Source of the DNA: Rhizoclosmatium globosum
Taxonomy: Eukaryota; Chytridiomycota; Chytridiomycetes; Chytridiales; Chytriomycetaceae
Assembly: GCA_002104985.1 (NCBI GenBank)
Contig: MCGO01000098.1
Location: forward strand, 1-64,000
Direction: 5' to 3'
DNA: 64,000 nucleotides
Both the position numbers and the translations under genes were made by a program. The notes under the pieces were generated by a model. It was given only the letters and a program-made list of their open reading frames with translations. It was not told the DNA's origin and did no database searches. This document shows, one piece after another, positions 43,760 through 55,539 of this stretch. Positions within the stretch are counted from its first letter, which is position 1, and each line of letters begins with the position of its first letter.

Positions 43760-46700
43760 TCAAATAATGGCATAATATAATTTACAAAGCTCGTTCCTCA
43801 AAATTGCTTCCAAAACTTCATCCGCGATCGAATCTCCCAGCGTCGATATGGTGGCCTTCACTCGGGGCACGTCAAGAGTTTGATGCGGCGAGGGATACAA
43901 CAGTGTGTGTGTTTTCACAGCGCCCATAAGCTTCCTCTCCCGCTTGCTTAATCCAATCATACTATGATAGTCTGTGATAGCTCGCGATATGGATTGCCGG
44001 AACTTATTGCTGAGGGAATCCTTGAAAATTGTAGGATTTGGCGCAAACACACCACCAAATCCAGAATAATCCTCTTTCATCATTACATTTGGTAATGGAT
44101 TCGACAAAGAGTACAGGAAGGATGCTATTTGACATTTTACCGACCCGACAAATAGCGGGCTCAACAAGAGAGGCTTATCTTGCATTCCTGGAATCCTAGG
44201 GAAGTTGTTTCAGCAAACACCCACTGTTATTGCACGATACTCACCGTTTAACTGAGCCTTGAAAAGCGCTCAATAGCTCCAAATTATAGACACCGCTAGC
44301 ATTCAAGTCCATCGCCGCGTTTTTGACTAATAAATATAGCTCCAAATAAATACCGACAGCTTCCGCCTTATCCTCAACAAGACATTCTCGAAGAACACGT
44401 AGGCAAAATTCAGACATGGCACATCAGCTTGAGGCGTTGAAGGTTGTACAATACAAAGCTCTTGAGCAAATGCTTGAACGCGCGAATCTTGCGAAAACGA
44501 GTCAAGAAGGAATTCAAGAAACTCGTCCATCTCAGTTGAAGTCGTCTTTTTGCCGTTTCTTTGCTTTGATGTTGGGAATGAGCGAGCCAGAATACTCATC
44601 TGCCCCTTTGGATCCTGTGTCGGAGAGTCAGCAGATTGAACTATAATAGTAGAAACCTAACCTTTACATAATCTAAGTGGCCCATCTTTCGTTTGACATA
44701 AATAGTTTGCGACTTCAGTAAATTTTGAAGTCGTCCCGAATTTCCAGCATTCTCCAATACAGTTGTCAAATACCGTTCGGAATCCACCTTGATGAAATCA
44801 ATCAAGTCTAATTCAGGTAAAATACATGGAGTTTTCAACTTGACTTCGCGGCTTGCTGCACCAGGTTGATCTTTCAGTCGCACAATAACAGGGACAGGAC
44901 AAACTGAACGAGAATCAACATCACGAGACACAAGACTTCGTGAACGATCACAGCGAGAACCCACATGTGTCTCAGAGCTTGTAAATGACAGCAATTATCG
45001 TCCGCAGTCATTGGAAATCTTGGATATACAGCACAGAGCAAACCAGCGACAGCTTCGTCCGAAGTTCCAAGAGTCACTCCTGAACCCCCGCCAAGGAATA
45101 AAAACCCAAGAGACATCTGAAGTGCCATGTGGCTTCCATAGCTTACTTCTGGAGAGACTCTGTCGGTGAGTTTGCACAGCAATTTAAGAAGAAGAACGTC
45201 TCCACTCCCAGCCATAACGATTCCAGACATAGACCAACACATCACCGCATGAGCGCACAACAGACTTGTTTCGCTTTTCGCGGTACGTGATTGCTATTAA
45301 TCACTTTCAGTACTATCTCAAATTGCAATTGGAAACCATACCTGGGAAACTGGCTTCTTTTTGAAAGAACTGCAAGTACTTAATGAGCAAGTCTCTCGTG
45401 CTCTCATCAAGAGACCCTGCACTCTTTATCGCCAAGCTAAGCAAGCTCCCGCAAGACGTAATACCTCGCGTGCTTCAGCGACTCTAACCGCCATCATCTT
45501 CATCAAATTCAAAACTTCTTCCTGAATATAAGAGGGAACTTGTTGCTCAATCCATTCAACTGAAGCCTCAATGTCATCCCACAAAATCAAGCTTCTACAC
45601 AGCGTCCGATAAGTAGCAAATCTGACCGCACATAGTCCAACACACTTTCGTCTCCGGAACGCGTAATTTATCTGCGACAAGCCATTCCCGCTCTTCAAGA
45701 CATTAACCCCAGTGCAATTGCGGCACCAGCCGCACTAACCTCAGCCGAACTACCGATACGACCCATCGAAACAACTCCTTTCCCATTCAAAAACCCAGTC
45801 AACCGTTCCACAACCTCACCCCTTGCAACCCTCGAACATCCTCCTCTTCTTCCCTTGCCCAAAACAACCAACCCCAACGCAAACCCAGCAGCAACACAAT
45901 GCCCTTCCTGATTCTTAACTCGGTCATGAAACCCTCCGCCACCACCACCACCAACTTCCCCACCGTCCTCCCACCACCCACAACACCCAACCTCATCAAC
46001 AAGCTCCTCAACATACCTCCGAACCGCACTCCCCATCCAAACAAGCCCCACAGCAACAACAGCCGCACTCCTCGAAACCCCACCTCCACCACTACCCCCA
46101 AAAGCCCTACAACTTCATGCTTCCCCTCAGCCACAAGCCACGGAACATGTACACCAATAACCTTCGTAACTCCACATCCCGCGTGCCTTTCCAACTCGCG
46201 CCGAGACCGAGGAGGACACCGACACAGGTTACGGGGTGTTGAGCGCGGAGGTATAGCATTACTTGCCAGTTCTCGATGCGGAGGTATCCGAGGAGACCGA
46301 TTCCGAGGAGGAAGCCTGCGTGTGAAGATGTTGGGCCTGTGGAGGGGTGTTGTTCCAGGATCCAGGAGGGGGTTACGTGAGGTGAGGAAGGGGGATGCGG
46401 AGGGCTGTTGCGCAGCCGTTGTGGAAGTGTGGCCAGTCTGTGTAGTTGGGTGGGATTGTGGTTGTTGGGTCGAGGTGGACGGTTTCGTGGAGGGGTGGTA
46501 GTTTTGCGGAGACAGTTAAGGCGGGGAATGGGAGGGTTTCGGGGAGGTTGAGGGGTTTGAGGTGGAATATGTGAAAATGGCTCGAGCAGTGGGAGGGATA
46601 GGAGTTTGTGGGAGAGGGAGAGAAGGACTTGTTGCTGCTCTGTTCGAATTACTTCCTCACTGCAAGTTATCAGTTACTAACGCGTTGGAAATGTCAAAAG

Positions 46701-49023
46701 CTTTACCTTGATTCTTCAGTCACCTTCACACTCAGCATTCGATCAAATTCTCCCTTCAACACACCTTGTACAACGTCAAGTCGATCATCCATTCGAAATT
46801 TCAACCTTGAAACTTCATTCCTCAATCTCAACACCAGTACTCCACAAATCACAGCTATTTGTCTTCTCTCGTCTTCAACTCTTCGTTTATGCCCTCCACC
46901 CTCTTGCTCCCAGATATCCTCCCGCCCAATCAATTTATACACATCAGAACCCATTCCAGTCTGGGGTTCCGTCGACACGCATCAATAGCTTCTTGAAGTG
47001 GAATCGCGACACCAAACGGCAAAGAATTCACAGTCTCGCGCGTCCATCCGCATTCGCACATCACTTTGACACAATCGCTTGGTCCGTTAATTACAAAGGA
47101 GCTGTGATGGCGACGACTTGTTCGAGGAAGGACTGATTCTTTTCTGTATGCATGGGTCTCGTGAGGTAGGAAGTGCCGCCGCAATGGATTGAAGTGTTGG
47201 AAATTCTGACGGAGCTAGCGTTTTGAGAGTTGTTTGAATCCAATCCAAAATGCTGGAGGACCAGTTGGAGTGATTGATGCGACCAAGAGATATAATCTCG
47301 CGGAAGACGCCTGTGTAGGACAAAGGAGTTTAAGTATGTGGTAGTGTAGAGTAGTTTACACAAAACCTTACCTTCAAAGACAGTCCCATTAGAAACGATT
47401 CCAAATCTCGCATAATATTCCACATACGAGTCCATCCATCCAAGTAGCAATATGGACCAACAAACGCGTCATTGTTCCATTTGTAGCTGAAACTGTTCCG
47501 TCCACCTTGTATCCCTCCACCAATAAATGCAAGGCAACAAGCACAAGATGCAGATACCCAGCTCCAACCCCCGCCTTATTCTCAGAATTCTCAGCAACTT
47601 TCCTGTACAATCTATCAAACTCTCCTTCCACTTCATGTACTCCTGTATCCCAAACACTCTCGAACCCAAGCTCAGCACCCCGTCTCATCATAAACTCCCA
47701 ATCACTCTCCTTTTCGCATCTTCTTCCATCTTCTCAATGCGTTGCCCAAACACGTAAAAAAGACAGCTAAAAATCATTCCACTCATCGTCGCGTGTTCCA
47801 TAAGATTCAGGGCTGAAATACCGGAATTCAATGAGTTGTTTGTGGAATAGGTCAAATAGGTCTCCAGGCAAATCTGACTTAATGCTGTGTACAGTCTTGG
47901 ACTATTCTTGAGTGTGGTTGTAGTGAGAGAGAGAGACGGACAACAGTTCCTGTTGACAGAGAAACTGAGACGCGGTTTAGCACGCCATGTGAGAGTGTTT
48001 GATGGAAGGTGTGGCTTGGGGAGTGACGGAAGGAAAAAAGTTGCAAATGGGTATATTAATCTCAACAGATCGACCCGTCCAAAGACGCAGTCGTCCGTCT
48101 GGATCCAAGTACAAGACATCCGCAAAGGCTTTCCGCGTCGCATTGACAGGTTGAGCCGAGACTCATTCAGGTCACAATGGTGCGAGAGAATTAAGTCATG
48201 TTTATGTGGCGAGACTTTTTTGATTTTATAGCCAGACAGGATTGATTTGCTAGAACGTGCGAGCCATAGGATGGGGGACGAGTCGTAGTCATGGGATATA
48301 AACGTTTCTGTTGCTTGGAAAGGTAGAGGAGGGTTCAGACCAGATACGCGTGGCAGTATAATTTACGGATATTGTAAGTGCATCGTTATATCCACTGGGG
48401 ATGGTGGAGGCGAGCAGAGGAGGACTCAACCAAGAACGGATTCTCCTCATCCATCGCATCATCCACTCAAACCCCGTTCATCACCAGCCCGTAGAATCTG
48501 CTCATTTACAATCCACAGTTCATGTTTCCTCGATACTTTGTTGAAAGCAACGACGAGAGACGAGTCGAGCGCATCGACAACGCCCACCACGTCCCTCCGA
48601 CCTTTCTTGTCCCTTGTCACGAGCGGCACAAAGTCGCCTTCTTTCGCAACAAACAAATCGAGGACATTGTGGGGGTCGACTGATTCGTTGTTTCCGCGGA
48701 CAAAGAGAAGAGCGAGTGCGGTTGAGTGGAAGAGGGTCGTTGCGGGAAAGGGAACTGGGGCCGTTGTTCAAGAGCGAATTCGAAGTGAGAATTGCGACGG
48801 TGTTTGAACAAGAGTCGAATTCGATGCTTTTGGCTGAAGAAGAAAGAGGAAGCGTCGACGTGCGCGTGGCTCGGCAGTCGCTTTCAAACACAACTCGTTC
48901 TCCGACAACAACGACGGCGTGCTCAACTCCATCCACCGAATAGTAGTGTCGCTGGTGTGTGTTGGAGTAAGTGGATATGTGGTGTATGCCTTGGATTCGT
49001 GGTGGTGGTGCTGTTGCCAACAT
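43760..49023 (-). CDS. APC1: Anaphase-promoting complex subunit 1, frame-disrupted
   Basis: ATG 49023 (MLATAPPPRIQGIHHIS) begins a WD40-like N-terminal half. The middle contains WTRETVNSLPFGVAIPLQEA (about 47040) and VYKLIGREDIWEQ. PC repeats follow: HAGFLLGIGLLGYLRI, TKVIGVHVPWLVAEG, CVAAGFALGLVVLGKG, AAGAAIALGLM, and the highly diagnostic TSDEAVAGLLCAVYPRFP with HLQALRHMWVLAV (about 45000). The C-terminus ends at 43760. Frame breaks near 46950, 46100, 45700 and 44960 each close with one added base (for example ALGLM-LKSGNGL; VLAV-RSRSLVSRDVD). Other frame changes may be introns. It is the largest scaffold of the APC/C ubiquitin ligase and essential in fungi, so decay is unlikely. Confidence 0.85.
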
Positions 49024-49548
49024 CCTTTTTATTATCTTATTATTACCTTCACAGTTCACCGCGTTTCAAGTCGTGTCTCAGAGGGCACAGGCAGCAGAAT
49101 CTTTGAGGCGTCCCATCTTTCACTCGACATTGAAGTAGTTTCTGTGAAGTGGGACCTCCAAAGAGGAAAGAGAAGGTGAATCCAAAAATCCTCAACCGTT
49201 GCATTCGTGAATATTCTTCGTGGAGGGATTTATGAGTTATGAAGTAGCTTTAGATGTGTTTGAGGAGTTACAGAAGGAGTATGTTATAATGTATGTTGTT
49301 TGCGGTATTTGGCGGAAATGAGTGTTGAGTGTTGAATGATGCATGTGAATGTTAAATAGTTAAAATATATTCGACATTGTTGAAAATACTTTGAGTAATG
49401 AATTTTTGCTTTTTTTTTTCTTCTTCTAATCCCTTACTGAGTTATATTTATTCTATCTAGTTTCTGGTCCACATTAACCTTTGTGCCACTCCTCAAATTG
49501 GATTGACTATTTTTGCACCCGGTGAAAGTCCACCTGAAATTCTTCAAC
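49024..49548. other. Divergent intergenic region, APC1 and F-box/LRR gene
   Basis: This is about 525 bp of AT-rich sequence with a T/C-rich run near 49408-49428. It holds both promoters. I see nothing else in it. Confidence 0.4.
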
Positions 49549-50750
49549 ATGATGACCAATAACACCAAGTCGACTACAACAGCAGACCCTGGAAGCACAG
49601 ATGGTTTAACTCTCCTTCAAACCACGTTGGCAGAGCTGGCTTCGCAAAAGCATTCCCTGAACGTCCTTCAAAGCAGCCACGACTCCCTCCAGTCCTCAAA
49701 CGATTCACTCAAAGCATCCAATGAATCTCTCAAAGCTACGATATCTAAAAACCATCACCAAGTCATCCTAGAGATCGAGAAAGTCCGTTGTCTAACAAAG
49801 AAGCATTCCACCCAACTATCTAGTCTCCCAAATGAAGTGGTTTCCCAAATCATCAGTTGGATCCATCCACGATACGCTTGGATGCTGCGGAACCTTTCTA
49901 AATCCTTCAAAGGGCTCTTGACTTCGAATGGATTCGCTTCGCTGAATTTAAGTCGCTTCATTCCACCACCCAATTTGTCAAATTCTGTTTCGTTACCACA
50001 GCAGGATTACAGCTGGGACCGACTCTTTTTCAATGCGCCTTTATTGTATCAATCCGAATATGCGCGCAAGTTTAAATCCCATCTGTCGGTGTACAAGCCA
50101 GCCGTACAATTTCAGAATCCTCTTCCAAGTGCATGGTTCCCTCATCTCAAAAACCTCACTATTTGTATTTGAATGGTTGTTCGCTATTTGGTGAAATCCC
50201 AATGGAAATTGGAGTCCTCCACAGCCTTGAGCTCCTTGATTTGTCACAAAATATGTTGACTGGAGAAATCCCGTCCACAATTGGGAACTTGGTTAATCTG
50301 AAGACGTTATGGTTGTTTCTAAATAGAGGAATTTGTGGCATGATTCCCATGGAGTTGTTCTCGTTGGTCAAGCTTGAAGACATTAGCCTTTCTGGAACGA
50401 GCTTAATGGGACCCCTTCCCAGCGGAATAAGCAACCTAAAAAACTTGAAATGCTTGCGGTTGCAACTTTGCCGTAATCCGTTGATGAGTTCCTTTTTATG
50501 GCCTGAGCTTGGCAGCCTTTCCCAACTGGAGGTATTGGATCTTCAGAAATGCAATCTTTCAGGGACGATTCCGAAGGAGCTTGGACAACTACAGGAGTTA
50601 TTGGAGCTCAGCTTAAGTGACAACAAGTTAGGAGGAATAGTGCCAGTGGAGTTGGAAGAGTTGAACTTGGAAGTATGTGAATTGGAGGGTAATACAAACC
50701 TAGTTTTTCCGTTCGAAGTGCCTGAGCATTGGAATATTGATGCACAGTAA
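49549..50750 (+). CDS. F-box / leucine-rich-repeat protein
   Basis: ATG 49549 (MMTNNTKSTTTADPGS) leads into a heptad-like coil with repeated SLKASNESLKA units. An F-box follows at about 49825-49950 (LSSLPNEVVSQIISWIHP, then LRNLSKSFKGLL). Plant-type LRRs run from about 50140 to 50700, each with the LDLSQNMLTGEIPSTIGNL pattern, ending near 50750. The frame changes near 50158; one added T gives LKNLTYLYLNGCSLFGEI. There is no signal peptide or membrane helix, consistent with an intracellular SCF substrate adaptor (inferred). The F-box resembles that of the two F-box/ankyrin genes. An intergenic stretch (50751-51115) follows with nothing I can name. Confidence 0.65.
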
Positions 50751-51115
50751 CTTGCGGCATCATTATCTCCCAAGGTTGATTGATAATATATTCTAAAAAG
50801 TCATGTTTTCCTCTTTGAAACTTAGGTTGAGTGCATTCGCGTTGAAGGCAAAGTGACACGGTTGCAGTAGATCAAAACATGAAAGGAGAGAGATTGCCGT
50901 AACTCTGTCTCTCTTTTGGTTATTCAGGAATCCGTTTACAATACTTATACGGCGCAAGGTCGTGAAAATCCGTCTTCTGCATATTGTTTTATTGCTTAGT
51001 TTCTAGAATAGAATGGAAAAGAAACCGACGGACTTGTGCGCTCTTTGTTTGAGTTACTTATCCACTAAGGTTGATATTAAAACAACTTCTTGCAATATCA
51101 AAACCAATCAAAAAT

Positions 51116-51774
51116 ATGAATACTTCAATCCGCTCGCTACAAAAGGTAGTCCGCCGCGTCATTCTCGATCAGCCTGGCATTGACTGTGACGAAGAAGTGT
51201 CCAATTACATTGCTGAGCTCATTTACGAGCTCCCATCCATAAAAACTGTTTCCGACGACACAGACATTGATACCATGGCTAAAAAATCGCGGAATCAGTG
51301 GCATCTGAAATGATGGATCTCGGCGTCGCGAATACCGTTTCAAGCTGTATTGGATTGTTAGAATCAATTCTAGAATCCTACATCTACGAGCTCAAGTCAC
51401 CCATACAAACCTCAAGCAGCAAAGAAATTGAGCATGAATTTGAAGAGGATGATGACGATGCAGAAGATGACGCGGAAGATTTGTTACCAGGATGCTGCGA
51501 AATATGCTACTGCCACAGACGCCTTGGTTTCCATCACTTGATTCCACGCATGACACATAAACGAGTTGTGAATCGAGGGCTTTTCACAATTGAGGACTGT
51601 AGGACGCGAGGGATTATGGTTTGTGGAACGTGTCATCGTACTTTGCATCGTAGATGGACACATATGGAGTTGGCGTTGAAGTATAATACGTTGGACAAAA
51701 TTATGGCGGATGAAGGGATGGTTAGATATCAAGCATGGGCGGAACGACAGAAGAAGCGTAAAAAGGCCCTCTGA
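51116..51774 (+). CDS. HNH-type zinc-domain protein
   Basis: ATG 51116 (MNTSIRSLQKVVRRVILD) opens a helical N-terminal region. Near 51288 the frame changes in an A6 run; A7 would give MAKKIAESVASEMMDLG and continue. An acidic linker follows (about 51430-51480). The C-terminal domain has CCEICYCH, FHHLIPRMTHKRV and GTCHRTLHRRW: two CxxC/CxxCH-type zinc ligands flanking a His-His-x-Ile-Pro core, as in HNH nuclease-like domains found in many fungi. TGA follows 51774. Whether it cuts DNA is not known. It lies between two copies of the APC1 5' end. Confidence 0.6.
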
Positions 51775-51869
51775 TTGTGGGAGGAGAGAAACCATGTTGT
51801 GACAATTAAGAGTAAAGCAAATGTGATCTGACAGTTATTGTACAGAAAATAGATTTACAATATTTCTTT

Positions 51870-52025
51870 CTACTTCTGTCTGATAACTGAGAATCTGTAT
51901 GGCATTTCGACAACCAGTGATTCACTGAAATAATAGGACCAGTTGCTTCCAATTAAAAGGTTCTCATACATAGATATGTGTTGTATCTCATGAATGATAC
52001 GCGGTGGTGGTGCTGTAACCAACAT
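51870..52025 (-). pseudogene. Displaced copy of the APC1 5' end
   Basis: Reading minus from ATG 52025 gives MLVTAPPPRI...IQHISMY, compared with MLATAPPPRI...IHHISTY at the APC1 start (49023). The first 30 bases differ at only a few positions, and an A/T-rich aataataa-aagg leader lies before both ATGs. Similarity fades after about 60 bp, and the frame ends at TAG 51870 after about 51 codons. It lies 33 bp after the mARC gene on the same strand. It is best read as a partial duplication of the APC1 start. Confidence 0.7.
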
Positions 52026-52058
52026 CCTTTATTATTGCGACTAAATCAAGTATTTTCC

Positions 52059-53383
52059 CTAAACAACACGGCTCGCTCCAGGTCTCCAAATCCCCTGCTT
52101 CCCATCATGCACAATGCCATCCTCAACAACCTCAACAACATCTCCAACTGAGACAACTCCAGTCACACGTTTGCTGATTGCATTCATTCCAAAACAAGGC
52201 TCATATTTCTTGCCCTTATCCACACGTCTGAACTTCATCATGGTCTTTGTGATTTGTGGATCAGACGCTCCACCAGTCGTGATATCGTTTCCTGGCATTT
52301 GACAACGCGTGCAGTGAGACGCGATGTAGAACGTTTCGTTGCCAATGCGAAGAGTTTCCATGAGTCTTCGGCGAAAGGAGTAAGCTCAGCAGAAGCATCG
52401 TTTGGATTTGGGGACACGACGATGTTGGGTCGGAAATGGTAAATAGTGCGTGGCTTAGTTTCCTTTGGCAAACGCTCATTCACAGCTTGGAGAGAAGTCG
52501 TGGATGCAACAAGAAATGGATAGCCATCTGCAAACGCAGTTTGACCAACTTGGTCCGCGTCAAGCAACGACTCAGGTGGCGTGTTCTTTGGATTCAAGTG
52601 ACGCACAGTTTCAACGCACTTGATAATAAGACGTACTCTGAATCCAAGAAACTTTGAGAACCAATTGGCAACATTATCGCCCTCGTCAAATCCAATTACG
52701 GAATTCTTCCACACATCCGTCGTGATTTTGGGCATACCTTCCAGAGTCCTATCACATAGATACATTCAATACCAATAATAAAACACAATACTCACTTCCT
52801 AAACGGAATAACAAGCTTCGGCAACCCAGGCCCAGAAACAACCATCTCCCCTCCCTCCGCATACGTCTTGCCCTTCCCCTTCAAAACAGGCTCAACAAGC
52901 GCCAATTGCGGACACTCGCGCTGTGTCACAAATGTATGGTCTTCCTCCTTTACCAACATCCACAAGCGATCGAATTCAAACCCGAACTTGCCGATTGCTG
53001 CAGACGTGACACTGATGCCTTTGCATGACTTGATTGGATGGAGAAGGAGTTCAGTAACGATGACTCCTTTGGCGCGGGCAGCTGCAATTTGGGTTGAGAA
53101 CTATGGGGATAAGCGATTCGAAATCACAGTTCCAACCTTTCACACGCTTTTGAAGGCTGTTGTAACCCACAAGTAACGCGCCGATTGTTAGGGCAGCGAG
53201 GGTTCCGACAATCAGAGGTCCTTTGGCTTCAAGGAGTTGTTGGGACAACATTCGTTGTTTTTTCGTTACTTTCAAACTATTGGGATTCTTGTTGGGGATT
53301 CCTTGGATCTCTCCCTTACCGATGACGTGAATCATTTTATTCTGTTTGAGAGAAGAAGAGAAGATGCCGCGAGTAGAATGCAT
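52059..53383 (-). CDS. MOSC-domain molybdenum protein (mARC family)
   Basis: ATG 53383 begins a leader with a transmembrane helix (GPLIVGTLAALTIGALLVGY, about 53185-53245), as in outer-membrane-anchored mARC. Introns start gttgga (about 53145) and gtgagt (about 52800) and join in phase. The MOSC N-terminal barrel contains TELLVHPIKSCKGISV and DRLWMLVKEEDHTFVTQRE. The MOSC core contains FRPNIVVSP, then the Mo-liganding Cys region HCTRCQMPGNDITTGG. Near 52363 one added A restores SWKTLRIGNETFYIASH. TAG is at 52059. Expected reaction: reduction of N-hydroxylated compounds with cytochrome b5 partners. The frame is otherwise intact. Confidence 0.8.
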
Positions 53384-53416
53384 AAGTTTGGAAAATAACT
53401 ATAAAAAACATCTAAA
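53384..53416. promoter_or_regulatory. Very short divergent region, mARC and ARL2
   Basis: Only 33 bp lie between the two start codons (53383 and 53417). If the mARC start is the next Met (about 53335), the gap grows to about 80 bp. The sequence is A-rich, with no recognisable box. Confidence 0.4.
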
Positions 53417-54223
53417 ATGGGACTCCTCTCGATTCTCCGCAAACTTAAAGCCCGCGAGAAGGAAATGCGCATTCTTATCCTGTAGGCACTTAAACTATAA
53501 CCATTGAAGGTTTTACCTGACTATACTCTCGAAGTGGCCTTGACAATGCTGGAAGACAACCATTCTCAAATGCATCAATGGCGAAGACACATCTGAAATC
53601 TCACCGACCCTCGGATTCAACATTAAAACGCTGGAGCATAACGGGTACCTATTCACACTCAATAACTCAAGAGAACGCAAAGGGCTGACCTTGTTTCCAC
53701 CCCCCATCCCCTTCCTTTCGACAACTCAGCTTCAAACTGAATATTGGGACGTTGGAGGCCAGAAATCGATTCGTTCTATTGGAGAACTACTTTGAGCAGA
53801 CGGATGGGTTAGTTTGGGTTGTGGACAGTGCTGATCGACCGGACCGTATGGAGGACTGCCGGAGGGAATTAGCTGCTTTATTGCAAGAGGAGGTAAGTTA
53901 AAGATGGCGCCAGGATGTCGTAAAAGGCGCAATGACTTATTGTCAACTCATGAAACAGAGACTCGCAGGCGCGACTTTGTTGATATTCGCAAATAAGCAA
54001 GATCTTCCTTCGGCGCGAACAAAAGAACAGATCGCAGAGGTGAGTCTTTAGGGGTTTCGGAATGAAGTACTGATTCTTGTTGCTGTAGATTCTCAAATTG
54101 GCAGATATTCAAACACACCACTGGCACATTGAATCATGCAGTGCAGTAACTGGAGACCGGCTACTGGAAGGCATGGATTGGATCGTGGGTGATATTGCTG
54201 ATCGTGTGTTCATGTTGGATTGA
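53417..54223 (+). CDS. ARL2: ARF-like small GTPase ARL2, frame-disrupted
   Basis: Exon 1 starts at ATG 53417 ([20 protein letters not shown]). Introns are 53482-53534 and 53645-53729, plus two more before the end. Motifs are GLDNAG-KTT (P-loop), [15 protein letters not shown] (switch I), then NI-WDVGGQ (switch II), [20 protein letters not shown] (NKxD) and CSAVTGD (SAx). TGA is at 54221. Four single bases are missing inside conserved motifs: one A in the P-loop near 53553, T near 53744, T near 53777 and A near 53785. Only consensus error or gene loss could explain that, and every flanking residue is conserved. ARL2 acts in tubulin folding and lipidated-cargo release. Confidence 0.85.
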
Positions 54224-54416
54224 CATTGTGCACCTTGACTGTCGTTGCATATCTGTGTTAATAAAGGCTATTTATCATATTTTCCTTCATATGCTGTTCG
54301 ACCAAGATTCTGTGTCTCTTTAAATCAGTTTCAAATGATTGACGGTTGTTGCACTGCCACTTAACGCACTCTCCTACATCTTTCCCCGCCCTGCCCTGCC
54401 TCTCTATTCCTATCCT

Positions 54417-55539
54417 ATGATCACACTACACTTTTGCCTACCTTCTCTACAAGTCCACGACCCTTAACCAGCACCCCAATCTAACACGGCTTGTACCTTC
54501 CCAGACTTCCGCATCGAGACACTTCCGAGCACGCCCAGTTCGCCCATGGTCTCTTGCACCTGACGCCAACTGTCACGATCCAAGGCCTAATGAAGTTCAC
54601 TGTCACAAAAGCGAAGCCGTTCAAGTCAATCAAGCTCTTGTTCACAGGCTCAGTTTCCTCGGCCCTCCGAATTCCACCTGCCGATCACGTTCTTTACTCA
54701 GAAGAGAAGCTTATCTTCTCTCGCCCAATTCCACTCGAAACCAACATTGTCTTCACTCTCGGCGAGAAGGAAGTCCCATTCACACTCACTCTCACCCAGG
54801 CCGACCTCGCAGGCCTGCCAGGCTCCCTCTCATTCATCTCTAAAGCTAGTCCACGTGGAGACGAAGCCCGCGTAACATACACTCTCACATCTCAAATCGA
54901 AACTGCTTCCTCCTTCTTCTCTCCCTCAAAGAAACTCACTACCTCAGAAGACGTTGATCTGCCGTTATACAACCCTACACGTCTTTTGATCTCTCAGCAG
55001 ACGGACACGACGGCATTCATTTCGGGAATCACACCTCAACTGGAATATCGTGTCACTGTCTCACGCAGCACCATCTCGCTTCACCAACCTGTAACTTTCC
55101 ACGTCACACAGTTCAAGCTCTTGCAGAAGATGTTGTCATCAAGTCTTTGCAAACGAGAATCCGCCAAGATATCGTGATCCATGCGGAGCAAAGAACCAAG
55201 AAGGTTTCATCGATTATTGCATTGGGTGCTGGAAAGTTTTATCCAAAGCCTGTCGAAACCGCTGCTGCAGGATACGTTTCATGGACGGGTGAGGCAGTTG
55301 CTCAAGTTGGAGAACGGAGCGCAACATTGAAGAGAAAGGATACGTCGAAAAAGACTGAAGCGTTCAGACTGGTTCTGGATGGGAGGGATGTTTGAAGTGA
55401 AGCATTTTGCGAACTTGCTGTTGTTTTGAAGGATGGGAAGGAGGTTTGTTTCAGTATTCCCATGGAATTAGAGGCTGTGGATCCAGAGACGAAAGAGTGG
55501 CTTTTGATTCATTCTCCAAAGATTTTGCAAGAAGAGTAG
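54417..55539 (+). CDS. Arrestin-like protein, frame-disrupted
   Basis: A plausible short first exon starts at ATG 54417 (MITLHFCLPSL), followed by an intron ending near 54504; the phase is off by one, so the start is tentative. The main part has HLTPTVTIQGLMKFTVTKAK, FTGSVSSALRIP and ISGITPQLEYRVTVS, the strand pattern of an arrestin-type N-lobe, then a C-lobe-like part (55150-55395). The frame changes near 55110 and again at 55390-55430, where an in-frame TGA can be bypassed by restored bases. TAG is at 55537. Arrestin-domain proteins recruit ubiquitin ligases to membrane cargo; that role is inferred. Confidence 0.55.
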
